From assembly GCA_963836785.1 (NCBI GenBank), contig CAWIKW010000004.1, positions 186,001 through 250,000 of the forward strand: a stretch of 64,000 nucleotides of DNA, given 5' to 3'. The stretch's first letter is position 1. Each line of letters starts with the position of its first letter. The position numbers and the translations under genes were made by a program. Shown here piece by piece: positions 36,652 to 45,987 of the stretch. This stretch comes from DASQPR01 sp963836785. GTDB lineage: Bacteria; Actinomycetota; Actinomycetes; Mycobacteriales; Micromonosporaceae. Under the pieces are notes generated by a model, which saw only the letters and a program-made list of their open reading frames with translations, did not search any database and was not told the DNA's origin.

Positions 36652-38568
36652 CTAGACGCCGAGGTCGCGCTCGAAGTCGCCCGCCTCGAGCCGCTCCTTC
36701 ACGGTGGACAGGAACCGTGCCGCGTCGGCGCCGTCGACGATCCGGTGGTCGTACGACAGTGCGAGGTAGACCATCGAGCGGGGCACGATGATCTCGCCCA
36801 GCTCCTCGTCCTCGACGACCACGGCGCGCCGGACGACCGACCCGGTGCCGAGAATGCCGACCTGCGGCTGGTTGATGATCGGCGTGTCGAACAGCGCGCC
36901 GCGGCTGCCGGTGTTCGTCAGCGTGAACGTGCCACCCGAAAGCTCGTCCGGCGTGACCTTGTTCGTCCGCGTACGCTCCGCGAGATCCGCGATCCGGCGG
37001 GCGAGACCGGCGAGGTTCAAGTCGCCGGCGTCCCGGATCACCGGCACCATCAGGCCGCGCTCGGTGTCCACGGCCATACCGAGGTGCTCCGCGTCGTGAT
37101 AGGTGACCGTGTTCGCTTCCATGTCGATCGACGCGTTCACGTTCGGGTGCACGCGCAGCGCCTCCACCGTGGCCAGCGCGAAGAACGGCAGGAACGACAG
37201 CTTCACACCGTTGCGGGCGGCGAAGTCGGCCTTCGTCTGATCACGCAACCGGGCGATCTTCGTGACGTCCACCTCGACGACGGTGGTGAGCTGCGCCGAG
37301 ATCTGCAGGGACTCGACCATCCGGCGCGCGATGAGCTGCCGCATCCGGGTCATCTTCTCGGTGCGACCGCGCAGCGGGCTGGCCGTCGCCGGCTTCGGCG
37401 CGCTCGCGGCGGCGGGCGGCGTCGCGGCCGGCGCGGCCGCCTGCTGCGCAGCGGCTTTCTGCTGCTCGGCCGCCGTGATGACATCCTGCTTGCGGATCCG
37501 GCCACCCACGCCGGTCCCCTTCAGCGCCGTCAGGTTCACCCCCTGCTCGGCGGCGAGCTTACGGACGAGTGGTGTGACATAGGCGGCGTCCTCGTCGCGT
37601 CCGGCCGAGCCGTTGGTGGCCGGCGCCACCGGCGGTGTTGCGGGCGGCGCGGCCGGCGGGGGAGCGGCGGCGGCCGGTTGCTGCGGCGCGGCCGGTTGCT
37701 GGGGTGCGGCCGGTTGCTGGGGTGCGGCCGGTTGGCTGGCTTCGACCGCCGGCGGAGCGGGCCGCGGCGCCGGCGCCGGTTGCGCCGGCGCTGTCGTCTG
37801 GTCCGGGGCCGGTTGTGCCGGGGCCGGGGCCGACGATGCGGCGCCGGCCGATCCGATGACCGCGAGCTCGGCGCCGACGGCGACGGTCTCGTCCTCGGGC
37901 ACCTTGATCTCGACCAGTGTCCCGGCGGCGGGCGACGGGATCTCGGTGTCGACCTTGTCGGTGGACACCTCCAGGAGCGGCTCGTCGGCGTCGACCGAGT
38001 CGCCGACCTGCTTCAGCCAGCGAGTGACCGTACCCTCGGTCACCGACTCGCCGAGCGCGGGCATCGTCACGACCGTGCCGCCGGGCGAACCGGCGACCGG
38101 CGCAGCCGGCGCCGGCTGCTCTGCCTCCTGCTCCGCGGACGGCTGCCCGACGGCGGCCGGATCGGCGTCAGCCGGCGGCGCCTGAGGCGGCTCGGATTGT
38201 GCTGGTTCGGGCTGGACCGGCTCCGGTTGGACGGACTCGGCTTGAGCGGGCGCCGATTCCGCCTGCGCGGCCTCGGCCGGCGGCGCGTCATCGGCCTGAC
38301 CGGACGGCCCGGCGGCACTCCCGTCTTCGCCGTCACCGGCGATGACGGCGAGCTCGCTGCCGACATCGGCGGTGTCGTCCTCGTTCACTTTGATCTCGAC
38401 CAGGGTGCCGGACGCGGGCGACGGGATCTCCGTGTCCACCTTGTCCGTCGACACCTCGAGCAATGGCTCGTCGGCCTCGACGCGATCGCCGACCTGCTTG
38501 AGCCACCGGGTGACGGTGCCCTCGGTGACGCTCTCGCCGAGTTGGGGCATGGTGACCGATACCGGCAT
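36652..38568 (-). CDS. sucB: Dihydrolipoamide acyltransferase (E2), 2-oxoglutarate dehydrogenase type
   Basis: A 638-residue E2 with two lipoyl domains (each with DKVDTEIPSP carrying the lipoylated Lys), long Ala/Pro/Gln linkers, a peripheral-subunit-binding domain (YVTPLVRKLAAEQGVNL) and the acyltransferase core (RRIADLAERTRTNKVTPDEL, catalytic SYDHRIVDGADAARFL). Actinobacterial proteins of this type are named SucB or DlaT and may serve both pyruvate and 2-oxoglutarate complexes. AAGGAG precedes ATG 38568. It lies 58 bases downstream of lpdA. Its intact core is the template that exposes the frameshift in the E2 at 24167. Confidence 0.93.
   Translation of the reverse strand: MPVSVTMPQLGESVTEGTVTRWLKQVGDRVEADEPLLEVSTDKVDTEIPSPASGTLVEIKVNEDDTADVGSELAVIAGDGEDGSAAGPSGQADDAPPAEAAQAESAPAQAESVQPEPVQPEPAQSEPPQAPPADADPAAVGQPSAEQEAEQPAPAAPVAGSPGGTVVTMPALGESVTEGTVTRWLKQVGDSVDADEPLLEVSTDKVDTEIPSPAAGTLVEIKVPEDETVAVGAELAVIGSAGAASSAPAPAQPAPDQTTAPAQPAPAPRPAPPAVEASQPAAPQQPAAPQQPAAPQQPAAAAPPPAAPPATPPVAPATNGSAGRDEDAAYVTPLVRKLAAEQGVNLTALKGTGVGGRIRKQDVITAAEQQKAAAQQAAAPAATPPAAASAPKPATASPLRGRTEKMTRMRQLIARRMVESLQISAQLTTVVEVDVTKIARLRDQTKADFAARNGVKLSFLPFFALATVEALRVHPNVNASIDMEANTVTYHDAEHLGMAVDTERGLMVPVIRDAGDLNLAGLARRIADLAERTRTNKVTPDELSGGTFTLTNTGSRGALFDTPIINQPQVGILGTGSVVRRAVVVEDEELGEIIVPRSMVYLALSYDHRIVDGADAARFLSTVKERLEAGDFERDLGV
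37670..37733 (-). repeat. 18-nt tandem repeat in the sucB linker
   Basis: About three and a half copies of GCGGCCGGTTGCTGGGGT (plus-strand reading) encode repeated Pro-Ala-Ala-Pro-Gln-Gln in the linker before the subunit-binding domain. The unit length keeps the frame. Confidence 0.8.
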
Positions 38569-38626
38569 GTCGTCCGACTCCTTGTTCGTCTCGCGGGACG
38601 CTGTCTCGCGTGGTGGTGATGCGGGT

Positions 38627-40000
38627 CTAGGCGTGTGCGTGCAGCGGCTTGCCGGCCAGCGCCAGGTGCGCCTCGCCGAGTGCTTCCGTCTGTGTCGGGT
38701 GCGCGTGTACGAGCTGCGCGACCTCGCTCGGGAAAGCTTCCCAGTTGTAGATCAGCTGGGCCTCGCCGACGAGCTCGCCGACGCGCGCGCCGACCATGTG
38801 GATGCCGACGACCGGACCGTCGTTGACCCGTACGAGCTTGACGAAGCCGGCCGTCTTCAGGATCTGGCTCTTGCCGTTGCCACCGAGGTTGTAGTTGTAC
38901 GTCGACACCTGGTCGGCGCCGAACTTCTCACGCGCCTTCGCCTCGGTGAGACCCATCGAGGCCACCTCGGGGTCGCAGTAGGTCACGCGCGGGATGCCGG
39001 TCTCGTCGATCGGTGCCGGGTTCAGCCCGCCGATCTCCTCCGCCACAAAGATGCCCTGCTGGAAGCCGCGGTGGGCGAGCTGGAGGCCGGGCACGATGTC
39101 GCCGACGGCGAAGATGCCCGGCACGTTCGTACGCAGCCGCTCGTCGGTCAACACGAAGCCGCGCTCCATGGCGACGCCCTGCTCCTCGTACCCGAGATTC
39201 GCCGTGGTCGGACCGCGACCGACGGCGACCAGCAGCACATCGGCGTCCAGGGTTTCGCCGCCACCGACGGTGACGCGCACCCCGGCATCCGTCGTCTCGA
39301 CCTTCTCGAACGGCTTGCCGAGCTTGAAGTTGATGCCGCGCTTGCGGAACGCGCGCTCGACCTGCTTGGAGCAGTCCTCGTCCTCGAGTGCGACGAGATG
39401 CGGCAGCGCCTCGACGATCGTCACGTCGACGCCGAGCGACTTCCAGGCGCTGGCGAACTCGCTGCCGATCACACCGCCGCCGAGGATGATCGCCGACGAC
39501 GGGAGATCGTCAAGGAGGAGCGCGTGCTCGGAACTGATCACCTTGGTGCCGTCGATGTCGAGACCGGGCAGCGTCTTCACGTAGGAACCGGTGGCCAGCA
39601 CGATGTTCTTGCCGACGATGCGTTCGCCCGCGACCTCGACGGTGTTCGGCGCGACGAGTTTGCCGGAGCCTTCGACGTAGGTGACCTTGGCCGATTTGAT
39701 CAGACCCTGCAATCCCTTGTACAGGCGGTCGACGACCCCGTCCTTATAGGCGTTGACGCCCTTCATGTCGACACCGACGAGTTCGGCTTTGATGCCGAAC
39801 TGTTCGGACTCGCGCGTCTGGTCGGCGATCTCGCCCGCGTGGAGGAGCGCCTTCGTCGGGATGCACCCGCGATGCAGGCACGTGCCGCCGAGCTTGTCCT
39901 TCTCGATCAATGCGACCGAGAGGTTGAGCTGCGCGGCCCGCAGCGCGGTCGCGTAACCGCCGCTGCCACCACCGAGAATTACGACGTCAAACTCGCTCAC
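38627..40000 (-). CDS. lpdA: Dihydrolipoyl dehydrogenase (E3)
   Basis: LpdA reoxidises dihydrolipoyl groups with NAD. The 457-residue protein has the FAD motif ILGGGSGGYATA, redox-active Cys41 and Cys46 (GGTCLHRGCIPTK), the NAD motif ILGGGVIGSEFAS, TNVPGIFAVGDIV and the C-terminal His-Glu pair in HAHPTQTEALGEAH. GTG 40000 is supported by AGGAG upstream. It is the only E3 in the window and could serve both the sucB complex and the E1/E2 complex at 22-25 kb. Confidence 0.97.
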   Translation of the reverse strand: MSEFDVVILGGGSGGYATALRAAQLNLSVALIEKDKLGGTCLHRGCIPTKALLHAGEIADQTRESEQFGIKAELVGVDMKGVNAYKDGVVDRLYKGLQGLIKSAKVTYVEGSGKLVAPNTVEVAGERIVGKNIVLATGSYVKTLPGLDIDGTKVISSEHALLLDDLPSSAIILGGGVIGSEFASAWKSLGVDVTIVEALPHLVALEDEDCSKQVERAFRKRGINFKLGKPFEKVETTDAGVRVTVGGGETLDADVLLVAVGRGPTTANLGYEEQGVAMERGFVLTDERLRTNVPGIFAVGDIVPGLQLAHRGFQQGIFVAEEIGGLNPAPIDETGIPRVTYCDPEVASMGLTEAKAREKFGADQVSTYNYNLGGNGKSQILKTAGFVKLVRVNDGPVVGIHMVGARVGELVGEAQLIYNWEAFPSEVAQLVHAHPTQTEALGEAHLALAGKPLHAHA

Positions 40001-40275
40001 GAGATCTCCTACGATGCCGCGACGGCGCCCGGAGAGGGTGTCGCCGGGCGTTTCGAGGGCGTACGCCGGTGGGGTGCTCCGGGTGCCCCCGGCCATCTTG
40101 TCACTCGCCGGCGCAAGCGGCGACGCGAGGTGCGCAATGACACGCTGCCCACCTGGTGGCCGGTTTCGCCGGTCGCTTCGCCCGTTCGGGGGCGGCGCGC
40201 CGACCGGACGCTGACGTACCCTTGCCGCGCAAGGTCAGGTCCGGGAGCGGCCGGGTGGCAAGGAGGCTGGGTACG

Positions 40276-40599
40276 GTGGCGTGGTTCCGGCGAGGCGCCA
40301 AGTCGCAGGGTCCGACGATCGATCGCGACGCGCATCGTGGCGACATGGACGATCTCGAGCGATTTGTCCAGACACGCGAGGGCGTCGAGGCCTACCTCGA
40401 GCCTCGGACGATGATGACGCAGACCACGCTCATGCTCATCGCACACGATGGCGCGTGGACGCGGCGACGGGTGCCCGGTCCGGACGCCGCACGTCGATGG
40501 GCCCGCGGCCTGAATGTCCCGTTTTATGACGTGGCCCTCGTCGGCTACCCGCAGCGGATGCGCGATTACAACGCGCGCCAGAAGCACACCGCTGGCTGA
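40276..40599 (+). CDS. Small conserved actinobacterial protein, function unknown
   Basis: A 107-residue protein (MAWFRRG..., DRDAHRGDMDDLERFVQTREGVEAYLEPRT, VALVGYPQRMRDYNARQK). AAGGAGG lies 9 nt before GTG 40276, which excludes the longer open frame from 40156. It is divergent from lpdA. I recognise the type as a protein commonly found beside lpdA in actinobacteria but know no function. Confidence 0.8.
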   Translation: MAWFRRGAKSQGPTIDRDAHRGDMDDLERFVQTREGVEAYLEPRTMMTQTTLMLIAHDGAWTRRRVPGPDAARRWARGLNVPFYDVALVGYPQRMRDYNARQKHTAG

Positions 40600-40619
40600 G
40601 CGGTTGCTCGCTGTTGCGG

Positions 40620-41972
40620 TCACCGACCGGCACGTTCCGCCGCGGGATCGGGCGTCGAGGTCGCCCGCGGCCGGGGGCGCGGGACCGATGTGACCGGAAG
40701 CCGAACCATCGGCGCGCGTGGTGGCCGTAGGCGCCCGATCGCCGGCATCAGCAAGCGCCGGAGACGGGCCGCGACCGGTTTCTCGATGAGGCGATGTACG
40801 AGCCCGGCCGCCATCAGCATGAGCGCGACCACGGCGACGACGACGACCGGTGCCGGCACCGCGTGCTGCAACTTGTCGATCAGAATCCATCCGATGTGCT
40901 GATGCAGCAGGTATAGCGGGTAGGTCAGCGTGCCGGCCACGGTGAGCCAGCGCCAGCCGACCGCCAGCTTGTGCAGCGCCACGAGCGCCATGATCCCAAA
41001 GAAGCACACGACGACCACCGGCTCGACCGCCGCGGCGGTGCCGGTGAACTTGTGCGTGATCATTGGGTCGACGCCGAGATAGTGGATCGCGAGCATCAGT
41101 TGAATGCCGACGATGCACCACAGCAGCGGATCCGGGCGGAAGCGATGCATCAGGAAGAACGCCATGCCGGCAATGAAGTACGGCGAGTACTGCGGCACGA
41201 TCGCGAGTTGGAGGAGCGTGCTGGAGCGCCCGTTGTCCAATAGCGGGCCGCCCACCGCCATCGCGGCCACGGAGGCCACCGTCCACAGTGTGCAGAATGC
41301 GACGACTCGCCGATAGGTCACGCCGAAAAAGACGACCAGCGCGAACAGCAGGTAGAAGCGCAGCTCGACCCAGAGTGTCCAGTAGACGCCGTCGACGTTC
41401 GGCGTATGGAGCGGGATCTGGAGCATGGTCAGGTTGGTGACGACATCGGTGTGCGCGAGCGGCTGGTTGATCGTCGGCCACAGCGTGACCACGACCGCCG
41501 TGGCGAGAACCGCGAACCAGTAGGCCGGGTAAAGCCGCACGACACGCGCGACAAAGAACTGGCCGAGTGACCGGCCCATCCCGCTCATGCAGATGACGAA
41601 TCCGCTGATCAAGAAGAACAGCTCGACGCCGAAGAATCCGAACCGGGATGCGAGGTAGACCACCGCCGGGAATCCGTGCGGGCTCGCTGCCGTCCAGGCA
41701 TCGCCGCGGGCGATGTAGTGGTACGAGACCACCATGAGGGCGGCGACGAGACGGAGTCCGTCAAGGACGGCAACGCGGGGATGCCGTGCCGGCGACCGTC
41801 TCGTCGCTTGCACCGCGTCGGTGGTCACGCGGTCGGGGGTCACGCGGTCGGGGGTCACGCGGTCGGGGGTCGCGGCGTGCGCCGGCGAGCGATTCCGGCC
41901 GGCGCTCGGCCGTGCGTCAACGGCGGCGCCGTGGGGCGAGGGGTGGGCGAACTCGGTTGGTGCGGAATGCAT
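40620..41972 (-). CDS. Acyltransferase 3 (O-acetyltransferase) family membrane protein
   Basis: A 450-residue protein with about ten membrane helices. Motifs: LDGLRLVAALMVVSYHY with the family His, GFFGVELFFLISGFVICMS, RLYPAYWFAVL and LHQHIGWILIDK. The disordered N-terminus contains the repeat TPDRV three times. Such enzymes acetylate cell-surface or secreted glycans. ATG 41972 has GGAGA upstream on the minus strand; the open frame before it is not homologous. It is downstream of pepA, separated by a strong hairpin. Confidence 0.87.
   Translation of the reverse strand: MHSAPTEFAHPSPHGAAVDARPSAGRNRSPAHAATPDRVTPDRVTPDRVTTDAVQATRRSPARHPRVAVLDGLRLVAALMVVSYHYIARGDAWTAASPHGFPAVVYLASRFGFFGVELFFLISGFVICMSGMGRSLGQFFVARVVRLYPAYWFAVLATAVVVTLWPTINQPLAHTDVVTNLTMLQIPLHTPNVDGVYWTLWVELRFYLLFALVVFFGVTYRRVVAFCTLWTVASVAAMAVGGPLLDNGRSSTLLQLAIVPQYSPYFIAGMAFFLMHRFRPDPLLWCIVGIQLMLAIHYLGVDPMITHKFTGTAAAVEPVVVVCFFGIMALVALHKLAVGWRWLTVAGTLTYPLYLLHQHIGWILIDKLQHAVPAPVVVVAVVALMLMAAGLVHRLIEKPVAARLRRLLMPAIGRLRPPRAPMVRLPVTSVPRPRPRATSTPDPAAERAGR
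41823..41867 (-). repeat. 15-nt tandem repeat in the acyltransferase N-terminus
   Basis: Three perfect copies of GGTCACGCGGTCGGG (plus-strand reading) encode the TPDRV repeats. The unit is in frame. Confidence 0.85.
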
Positions 41973-42086
41973 CCGTTCGGTCTCCGCTCTGGGGGCCTGC
42001 GGCGGCGTACCGCGAGACGGTAAGCCACAGGCGGTCCACAGGGCAACGTGGGCGAGGCGTCGGCGTCGGCGAGGCGCCGATGCGAG

Positions 42087-42116
42087 CCGGCCGGTCCACG
42101 TGCGTGGACCGGCCGG
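42087..42116 (-). terminator. Hairpin downstream of pepA
   Basis: CCGGCCGGTCCA (42087-42098) pairs perfectly with TGGACCGGCCGG (42105-42116) around a 6-nt loop, immediately after the pepA stop. There is no T-run, as is common for actinobacterial terminators. Confidence 0.6.
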
Positions 42117-42127
42117 GAAGGTGCAGC

Positions 42128-43729
42128 TCAGCCCGTTGCGGCGATCGAGTCGATCAACTCGAGGAACGTCCGGACGGGCACTCCCGTGCCACCCTTGCTC
42201 CAGTAGCCGGTCGGCTCGCCCGAGTGGTACGCCGGGCCGGCGACGTCGATGTGCGCCCACGGCACGCCGTCGGCGACGAATGCCGACAGGAACACGCCAC
42301 CCTGCAACATGTGGCCGGCCCGATCCATGCCGGAGTTGACCTGGGTGATGTCCGCGACATCGGACTCCATGCCCTTGCGTACGTCGTCGGGCAGCGGCAT
42401 GGGCCATGCCGGCTCGCCGACCCGATCGCCGGCGTCGCGCACGCGGTCGCACAACTCGGCCGTGCCCATCACACCGGCGACGCGCTTGCCGAGCGCGATG
42501 ACCTGGCCGCCGGTGAGCGTCGACGTCTCGAACAGATAGTCCGGGTTGTCCTCGCACGCCCGCGCGATCGCGTCGCCGAGCACCATCCGACCCTCGGCGT
42601 CGGTGTTGAGCACCTCGACCCGCTTGCCGTTGTACATCGAGACGACGTCGCCGGGCCGGTACGCCGAGCCGGACACCATGTTCTCGGCCATCGGGGCGTA
42701 GCCGACGACCGACACCGACGGCTTCAGTTCGGCGACGGCGATCATCGTCGACACCACCGCGGCCGCACCGGCCATGTCGGACTTCATCTCCCACATGCCC
42801 TGGGCCGGCTTGATCGACACACCGCCGCTGTCGAACGTGATGCCCTTGCCGATCAACGCGACGCGCTTTGTGTCCTCGCCGGCGCCATCCGGCGTGTAGA
42901 CCATCCGGACGAGCCGGGGCGGTGCCTCGGAACCCTGGCCGACGGCCGTGATGCCGCCGTACCCGCCGTCGCGCAGTTGATTTTCGTCGAGGACCTCGAC
43001 GTCGAGGCCGACCGCACGCGCGGCGGCGGCGGCCTGCTCGGCGAAGGCCGGCGGCCGCAGGTTGTTGGCTGGCGTGTTCACCCAGTCGCGCGTACGGGCG
43101 ACGGCCGCGGCGACCACGAGCGCGCGGTCGACCTCGGCGACGACTCCCGCCTCGGCCGCGTCGGCCACGTGTACGGCGATGTCACCGACGGGCGTCCGGC
43201 GCGGTGGGACCGGCGTGGACTTGTAGCCGGCGAATCGGTACGCGCCGAGCAGCGCACCCTCGCAGATGCCGCGCAGCGCGTCGTGGTCGTGCGCGTCGGC
43301 CGAGCCGGTCGAGCCCTCGTCCACCGGCAGGGCGAGCACGACGCTCGCGGAACCGGCGAGTCCGCGGACCGCGGCCGCGGCCCCCCGGCGGAGGGTCTCG
43401 GTCGTCGGCATCGCGCCGGCCGGCTCCGGGCCTAACCCGACCGCGACGACCAACGGTGCCGTCACCGTGCCGAGTGTCGCGACCTTCGTCACCTCGCCGG
43501 CCGAACCAGTCGCGCCCAACAACCCGAGCGTGTCGGTGAGCTTGCCGTCGAACGCGACGGCGACGCTTTCCGACCCGGCCGCGAGCAGCAGGGGGTTCGG
43601 CGCGGTGGCGTCCTGGCTGTAGACGCCGATGACGACCGCGTCGACGGACAGCTCCGCCGGATCGGTATCGACCAGGCGTAGTGCGCTCGTCGGCGGGGCA
43701 TCGTGGTCGGAATGGGCAGGCGTGGTCAC
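42128..43729 (-). CDS. pepA: Leucyl aminopeptidase (M17)
   Basis: A 533-residue cytosolic aminopeptidase of the M17 family. The catalytic domain has LIGKGITFDSGGVSIKP (metal-binding Lys and Asp) and the signature NTDAEGRMVLGDA with metal-binding Asp and Glu and the catalytic Arg. The N-terminal domain is less conserved, as usual. GTG 43729 has GGAGGAG upstream. It is divergent from gcvT. Confidence 0.95.
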   Translation of the reverse strand: MTTPAHSDHDAPPTSALRLVDTDPAELSVDAVVIGVYSQDATAPNPLLLAAGSESVAVAFDGKLTDTLGLLGATGSAGEVTKVATLGTVTAPLVVAVGLGPEPAGAMPTTETLRRGAAAAVRGLAGSASVVLALPVDEGSTGSADAHDHDALRGICEGALLGAYRFAGYKSTPVPPRRTPVGDIAVHVADAAEAGVVAEVDRALVVAAAVARTRDWVNTPANNLRPPAFAEQAAAAARAVGLDVEVLDENQLRDGGYGGITAVGQGSEAPPRLVRMVYTPDGAGEDTKRVALIGKGITFDSGGVSIKPAQGMWEMKSDMAGAAAVVSTMIAVAELKPSVSVVGYAPMAENMVSGSAYRPGDVVSMYNGKRVEVLNTDAEGRMVLGDAIARACEDNPDYLFETSTLTGGQVIALGKRVAGVMGTAELCDRVRDAGDRVGEPAWPMPLPDDVRKGMESDVADITQVNSGMDRAGHMLQGGVFLSAFVADGVPWAHIDVAGPAYHSGEPTGYWSKGGTGVPVRTFLELIDSIAATG

Positions 43730-43847
43730 GCGCGATCTCCTCCGGTGTTACATCTGAAATGAATCGGGTTCGACGAGGGCCTTCCGGAATCAACAACAGC
43801 CGCCGCCCGGATCTCCCGCCGATGCTAGCGACCGTACCCTGACGCGA

Positions 43848-43853
43848 TAGGTT
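43848..43853 (+). promoter_or_regulatory. Candidate -10 box of gcvT (leaderless)
   Basis: TAGGTT is 7 nt before ATG 43861. If used, the mRNA has no leader, leaving no space for a glycine riboswitch. Confidence 0.5.
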
Positions 43854-43860
43854 GCCACCC

Positions 43861-44973
43861 ATGACCGATGCCCCGCTCCGATCCCCCCTGCACGACCGGC
43901 ACGTCGCGCTGGGTGCGAAGTTCGCCGGATTCGCCGGTTGGGACATGCCGCTCGAGTACGCCGGCGGCGGCGTGATCAAGGAGCACACCGCGGTACGGGA
44001 CGCGGTCGGGGTGTTCGACGTCTCGCACCTCGGCAAGGCCGATGTACGGGGACCGGGCGCGGCGGCGTTTGTCAACGCGTGTCTGACCAACGATCTGGAC
44101 CGCATCGCGGCCGGTCAGGCGCAGTACACGATGTGTGGCGACGACGCGACCGGCGGCGTGGTCGACGACCTCATCGCCTACCGGTTCGCCGACGACTTCG
44201 TATTCCTGGTGCCGAACGCCGCCAACACGGCCGAGGTGGTGCGCCGGCTCGCGGTCGCGGCGCCGGACGGCGTCACGGTCACCAATCGGCATCACGACTA
44301 CGCGGTCCTTGCCGTTCAGGGGCCGCGGTCGGCCGACGTACTGGCCGCGGTCGGGTTGCCGGCCGGGCACGCGTACATGAGTTTTGCGGTGACCGCGTTC
44401 GGCGGGACGGATGTGATCGTGTGTCGCACCGGCTACACCGGCGAGCACGGGTACGAACTGGTCATTCCGGCCGCGTCGGCGGGGGCGGCCTGGGACGCGA
44501 TCCTGGCGGCCGGCGAGGCGTACGGCATTCGCCCGGCCGGTCTCGCCGCCCGCGACACGCTGCGCACGGAGGCCGGCTATCCGCTGCACGGCCAGGATCT
44601 GTCCCTGGACATATCGCCGGTCCAAGCCGGATCGGGGTGGGCGGTCGGTTGGAAGAAGCCGGCGTTCTGGGGGCGGGAAAAGATGAGCGCCGAGCGGGCC
44701 GATGGGCCACGCCGCAAGCTCTGGGGGCTCGTGGCGACGGATCGCGGAATTCCTCGCGCACACATGACGGTGCTGCGCCCCGGCACGGACGAGCCGGTCG
44801 GCGAGATCACCAGCGGCACGTTCTCGCCGACGCGCCGCATCGGCATCGCCTTGGCGTTGCTCGACACGGCCGCGGGGCTCGGGCCGGATGACAACGTCGA
44901 GGTGGACGTGCGTGGCCGCCGCTCGACGATGACGGTCGTGAAGCCACCGTTCGTGCCGCTCTCGGTGAAATGA
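43861..44973 (+). CDS. gcvT: Glycine cleavage system T protein (aminomethyltransferase)
   Basis: GcvT transfers the methylene group from the H-protein arm to tetrahydrofolate. The 370-residue protein has FAGWDMPLEYAGGGVIKEH, VFDVSHLGKADVRGPGA, GYTGEHGYELVIPA, RDTLRTEAGYPLHGQDL and EITSGTFSPT, all typical. GcvH and GcvP are not in the window. Its H-protein partner would need lipoylation by LipA and LipB. Confidence 0.94.
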   Translation: MTDAPLRSPLHDRHVALGAKFAGFAGWDMPLEYAGGGVIKEHTAVRDAVGVFDVSHLGKADVRGPGAAAFVNACLTNDLDRIAAGQAQYTMCGDDATGGVVDDLIAYRFADDFVFLVPNAANTAEVVRRLAVAAPDGVTVTNRHHDYAVLAVQGPRSADVLAAVGLPAGHAYMSFAVTAFGGTDVIVCRTGYTGEHGYELVIPAASAGAAWDAILAAGEAYGIRPAGLAARDTLRTEAGYPLHGQDLSLDISPVQAGSGWAVGWKKPAFWGREKMSAERADGPRRKLWGLVATDRGIPRAHMTVLRPGTDEPVGEITSGTFSPTRRIGIALALLDTAAGLGPDDNVEVDVRGRRSTMTVVKPPFVPLSVK

Positions 44974-45021
44974 TGCTCGACGCGCGGCCCTGAACCGCGC
45001 GATGCCCGGAGGTGACCCGCG

Positions 45022-45369
45022 ATGCCGGTGACGTACGCCCAGATGCGCACGATGGCCCTTGGTCTCCCGGACACGTCGGAGGTGCCGACCTGGGAGGACG
45101 AGCCGACGCTGCGCGTCAATAACAAGATCTTCGCGATGGGCCACCCCGAATCGGCCTGGGTCTCGGTGAAGTGCACGAGGGACGACCAGGCCGAACTCAT
45201 CGCCATGGATCCGGAGACGTACAAGTCAGCGGCGTACGTCGGCCGGTTCGGTTGGGTGTCGGTGAACCTGCGCCGGGTCGCGAAGGCAGATCTGGAGGCG
45301 CTGATCGTCGAGTCGTGGCGGCAGATCGCGCCGAAGCGACTGGTGAAGGCATTCGACGCGGAACGCTGA
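45022..45369 (+). CDS. MmcQ/YjbR-family protein
   Basis: A 115-residue protein with the YjbR fold pattern: ALGLPDTSEVPTWEDEPTLRVNNKIFAMG and GRFGWVSVNLRRVAKADLEALIVESWRQIAPKRLVKAF. The fold resembles a DNA-binding domain but function is unknown. GGAGGTGA lies before the ATG. It follows gcvT by 48 bases. Confidence 0.88.
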   Translation: MPVTYAQMRTMALGLPDTSEVPTWEDEPTLRVNNKIFAMGHPESAWVSVKCTRDDQAELIAMDPETYKSAAYVGRFGWVSVNLRRVAKADLEALIVESWRQIAPKRLVKAFDAER

Positions 45370-45370
45370 A

Positions 45371-45397
45371 CCGAGCCCCGCCGCTGTTCTGGCTCGG
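45371..45397. terminator. Possible bidirectional hairpin between convergent genes
   Basis: CCGAGCC (45371-45377) and GGCTCGG (45391-45397) form a 7-bp stem with a 13-nt loop in the 39-bp gap between two convergent genes. There is no T-run. Confidence 0.35.
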
Positions 45398-45408
45398 CGG
45401 GACGAGTC

Positions 45409-45987
45409 CTAGGGCATGTCCATGGCCGCGCCGGTGGCGAGATCGGCGAACGCCGTGTCGAGGTAAGGGCCGATCCGTCGCCCGCCCGCGGCCAACAGGT
45501 CCGCGATGACGAGGGGTGCGTGCCAGGCGAACTCCGCCGGCGTCGGCGGTCGGCCGGTCGCCGTCTCGCCCTCATCCGCTCGCGGTTCCGGCGGACACTC
45601 GTCGGTCGCCGTCTCGATCGGATCTATTTCCTGGTACGTCAGGCCAGCCTCGTGGATGCCGAGCGCGGCGGCGAGAACGGCAATGAGCACCCGTACGTCA
45701 ACGGCGTCGCCCAGGAACGCGTGTGCGCTCCGGTAGCACCGGCCGAGCACCAGTTGGACGTCATCGGCGTCGAGCCCGTCCGGGTGCAGTTCCTCGATCA
45801 ACGTTCGCGTGACGGTCGCGAGCACGAGCCCGGTCGGCCCGGCCGGCAGGCTCACCACGGCCGCCGCCGCATCCTGGTACGCCTCGGAATCCGTGCCCGC
45901 GGCCGCGTCGACCGCCCGAGCCACGGCGGCACCGATGGCTCGAACCGGAGCGGGCCAGCTCTGCCAGGACGGTGCGGTCGTGCTCAC
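45409..45987 (-). CDS. Hypothetical protein coupled to cobS
   Basis: A 192-residue, mostly helical, acidic protein (DSEAYQDAAAAVVSLPAGPTGLVLATVTRTLIEELHPDG; LVLGRCYRSAHAFLGDAVDVRVLIAVLAAALGIHE). I do not recognise a family. GTG 45987 overlaps the cobS stop (GTGA), so it is the third gene of the cobalamin operon and may be involved there, but no motif supports a role. Confidence 0.65.
   Translation of the reverse strand: MSTTAPSWQSWPAPVRAIGAAVARAVDAAAGTDSEAYQDAAAAVVSLPAGPTGLVLATVTRTLIEELHPDGLDADDVQLVLGRCYRSAHAFLGDAVDVRVLIAVLAAALGIHEAGLTYQEIDPIETATDECPPEPRADEGETATGRPPTPAEFAWHAPLVIADLLAAGGRRIGPYLDTAFADLATGAAMDMP

Noticed and set aside
36445..38619. 724-codon frame antisense to sucB, and a similar 690-codon frame antisense to lpdA (38342-40414)
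   Set aside because: Both mirror conserved genes on the other strand and encode low-complexity Arg/Gly sequence.
43730..43860. Glycine riboswitch before gcvT
   Set aside because: The gap is 131 bases shared with pepA, and a TAGGTT box 7 nt before the ATG suggests a leaderless mRNA. No tandem aptamer-like structure was recognised.
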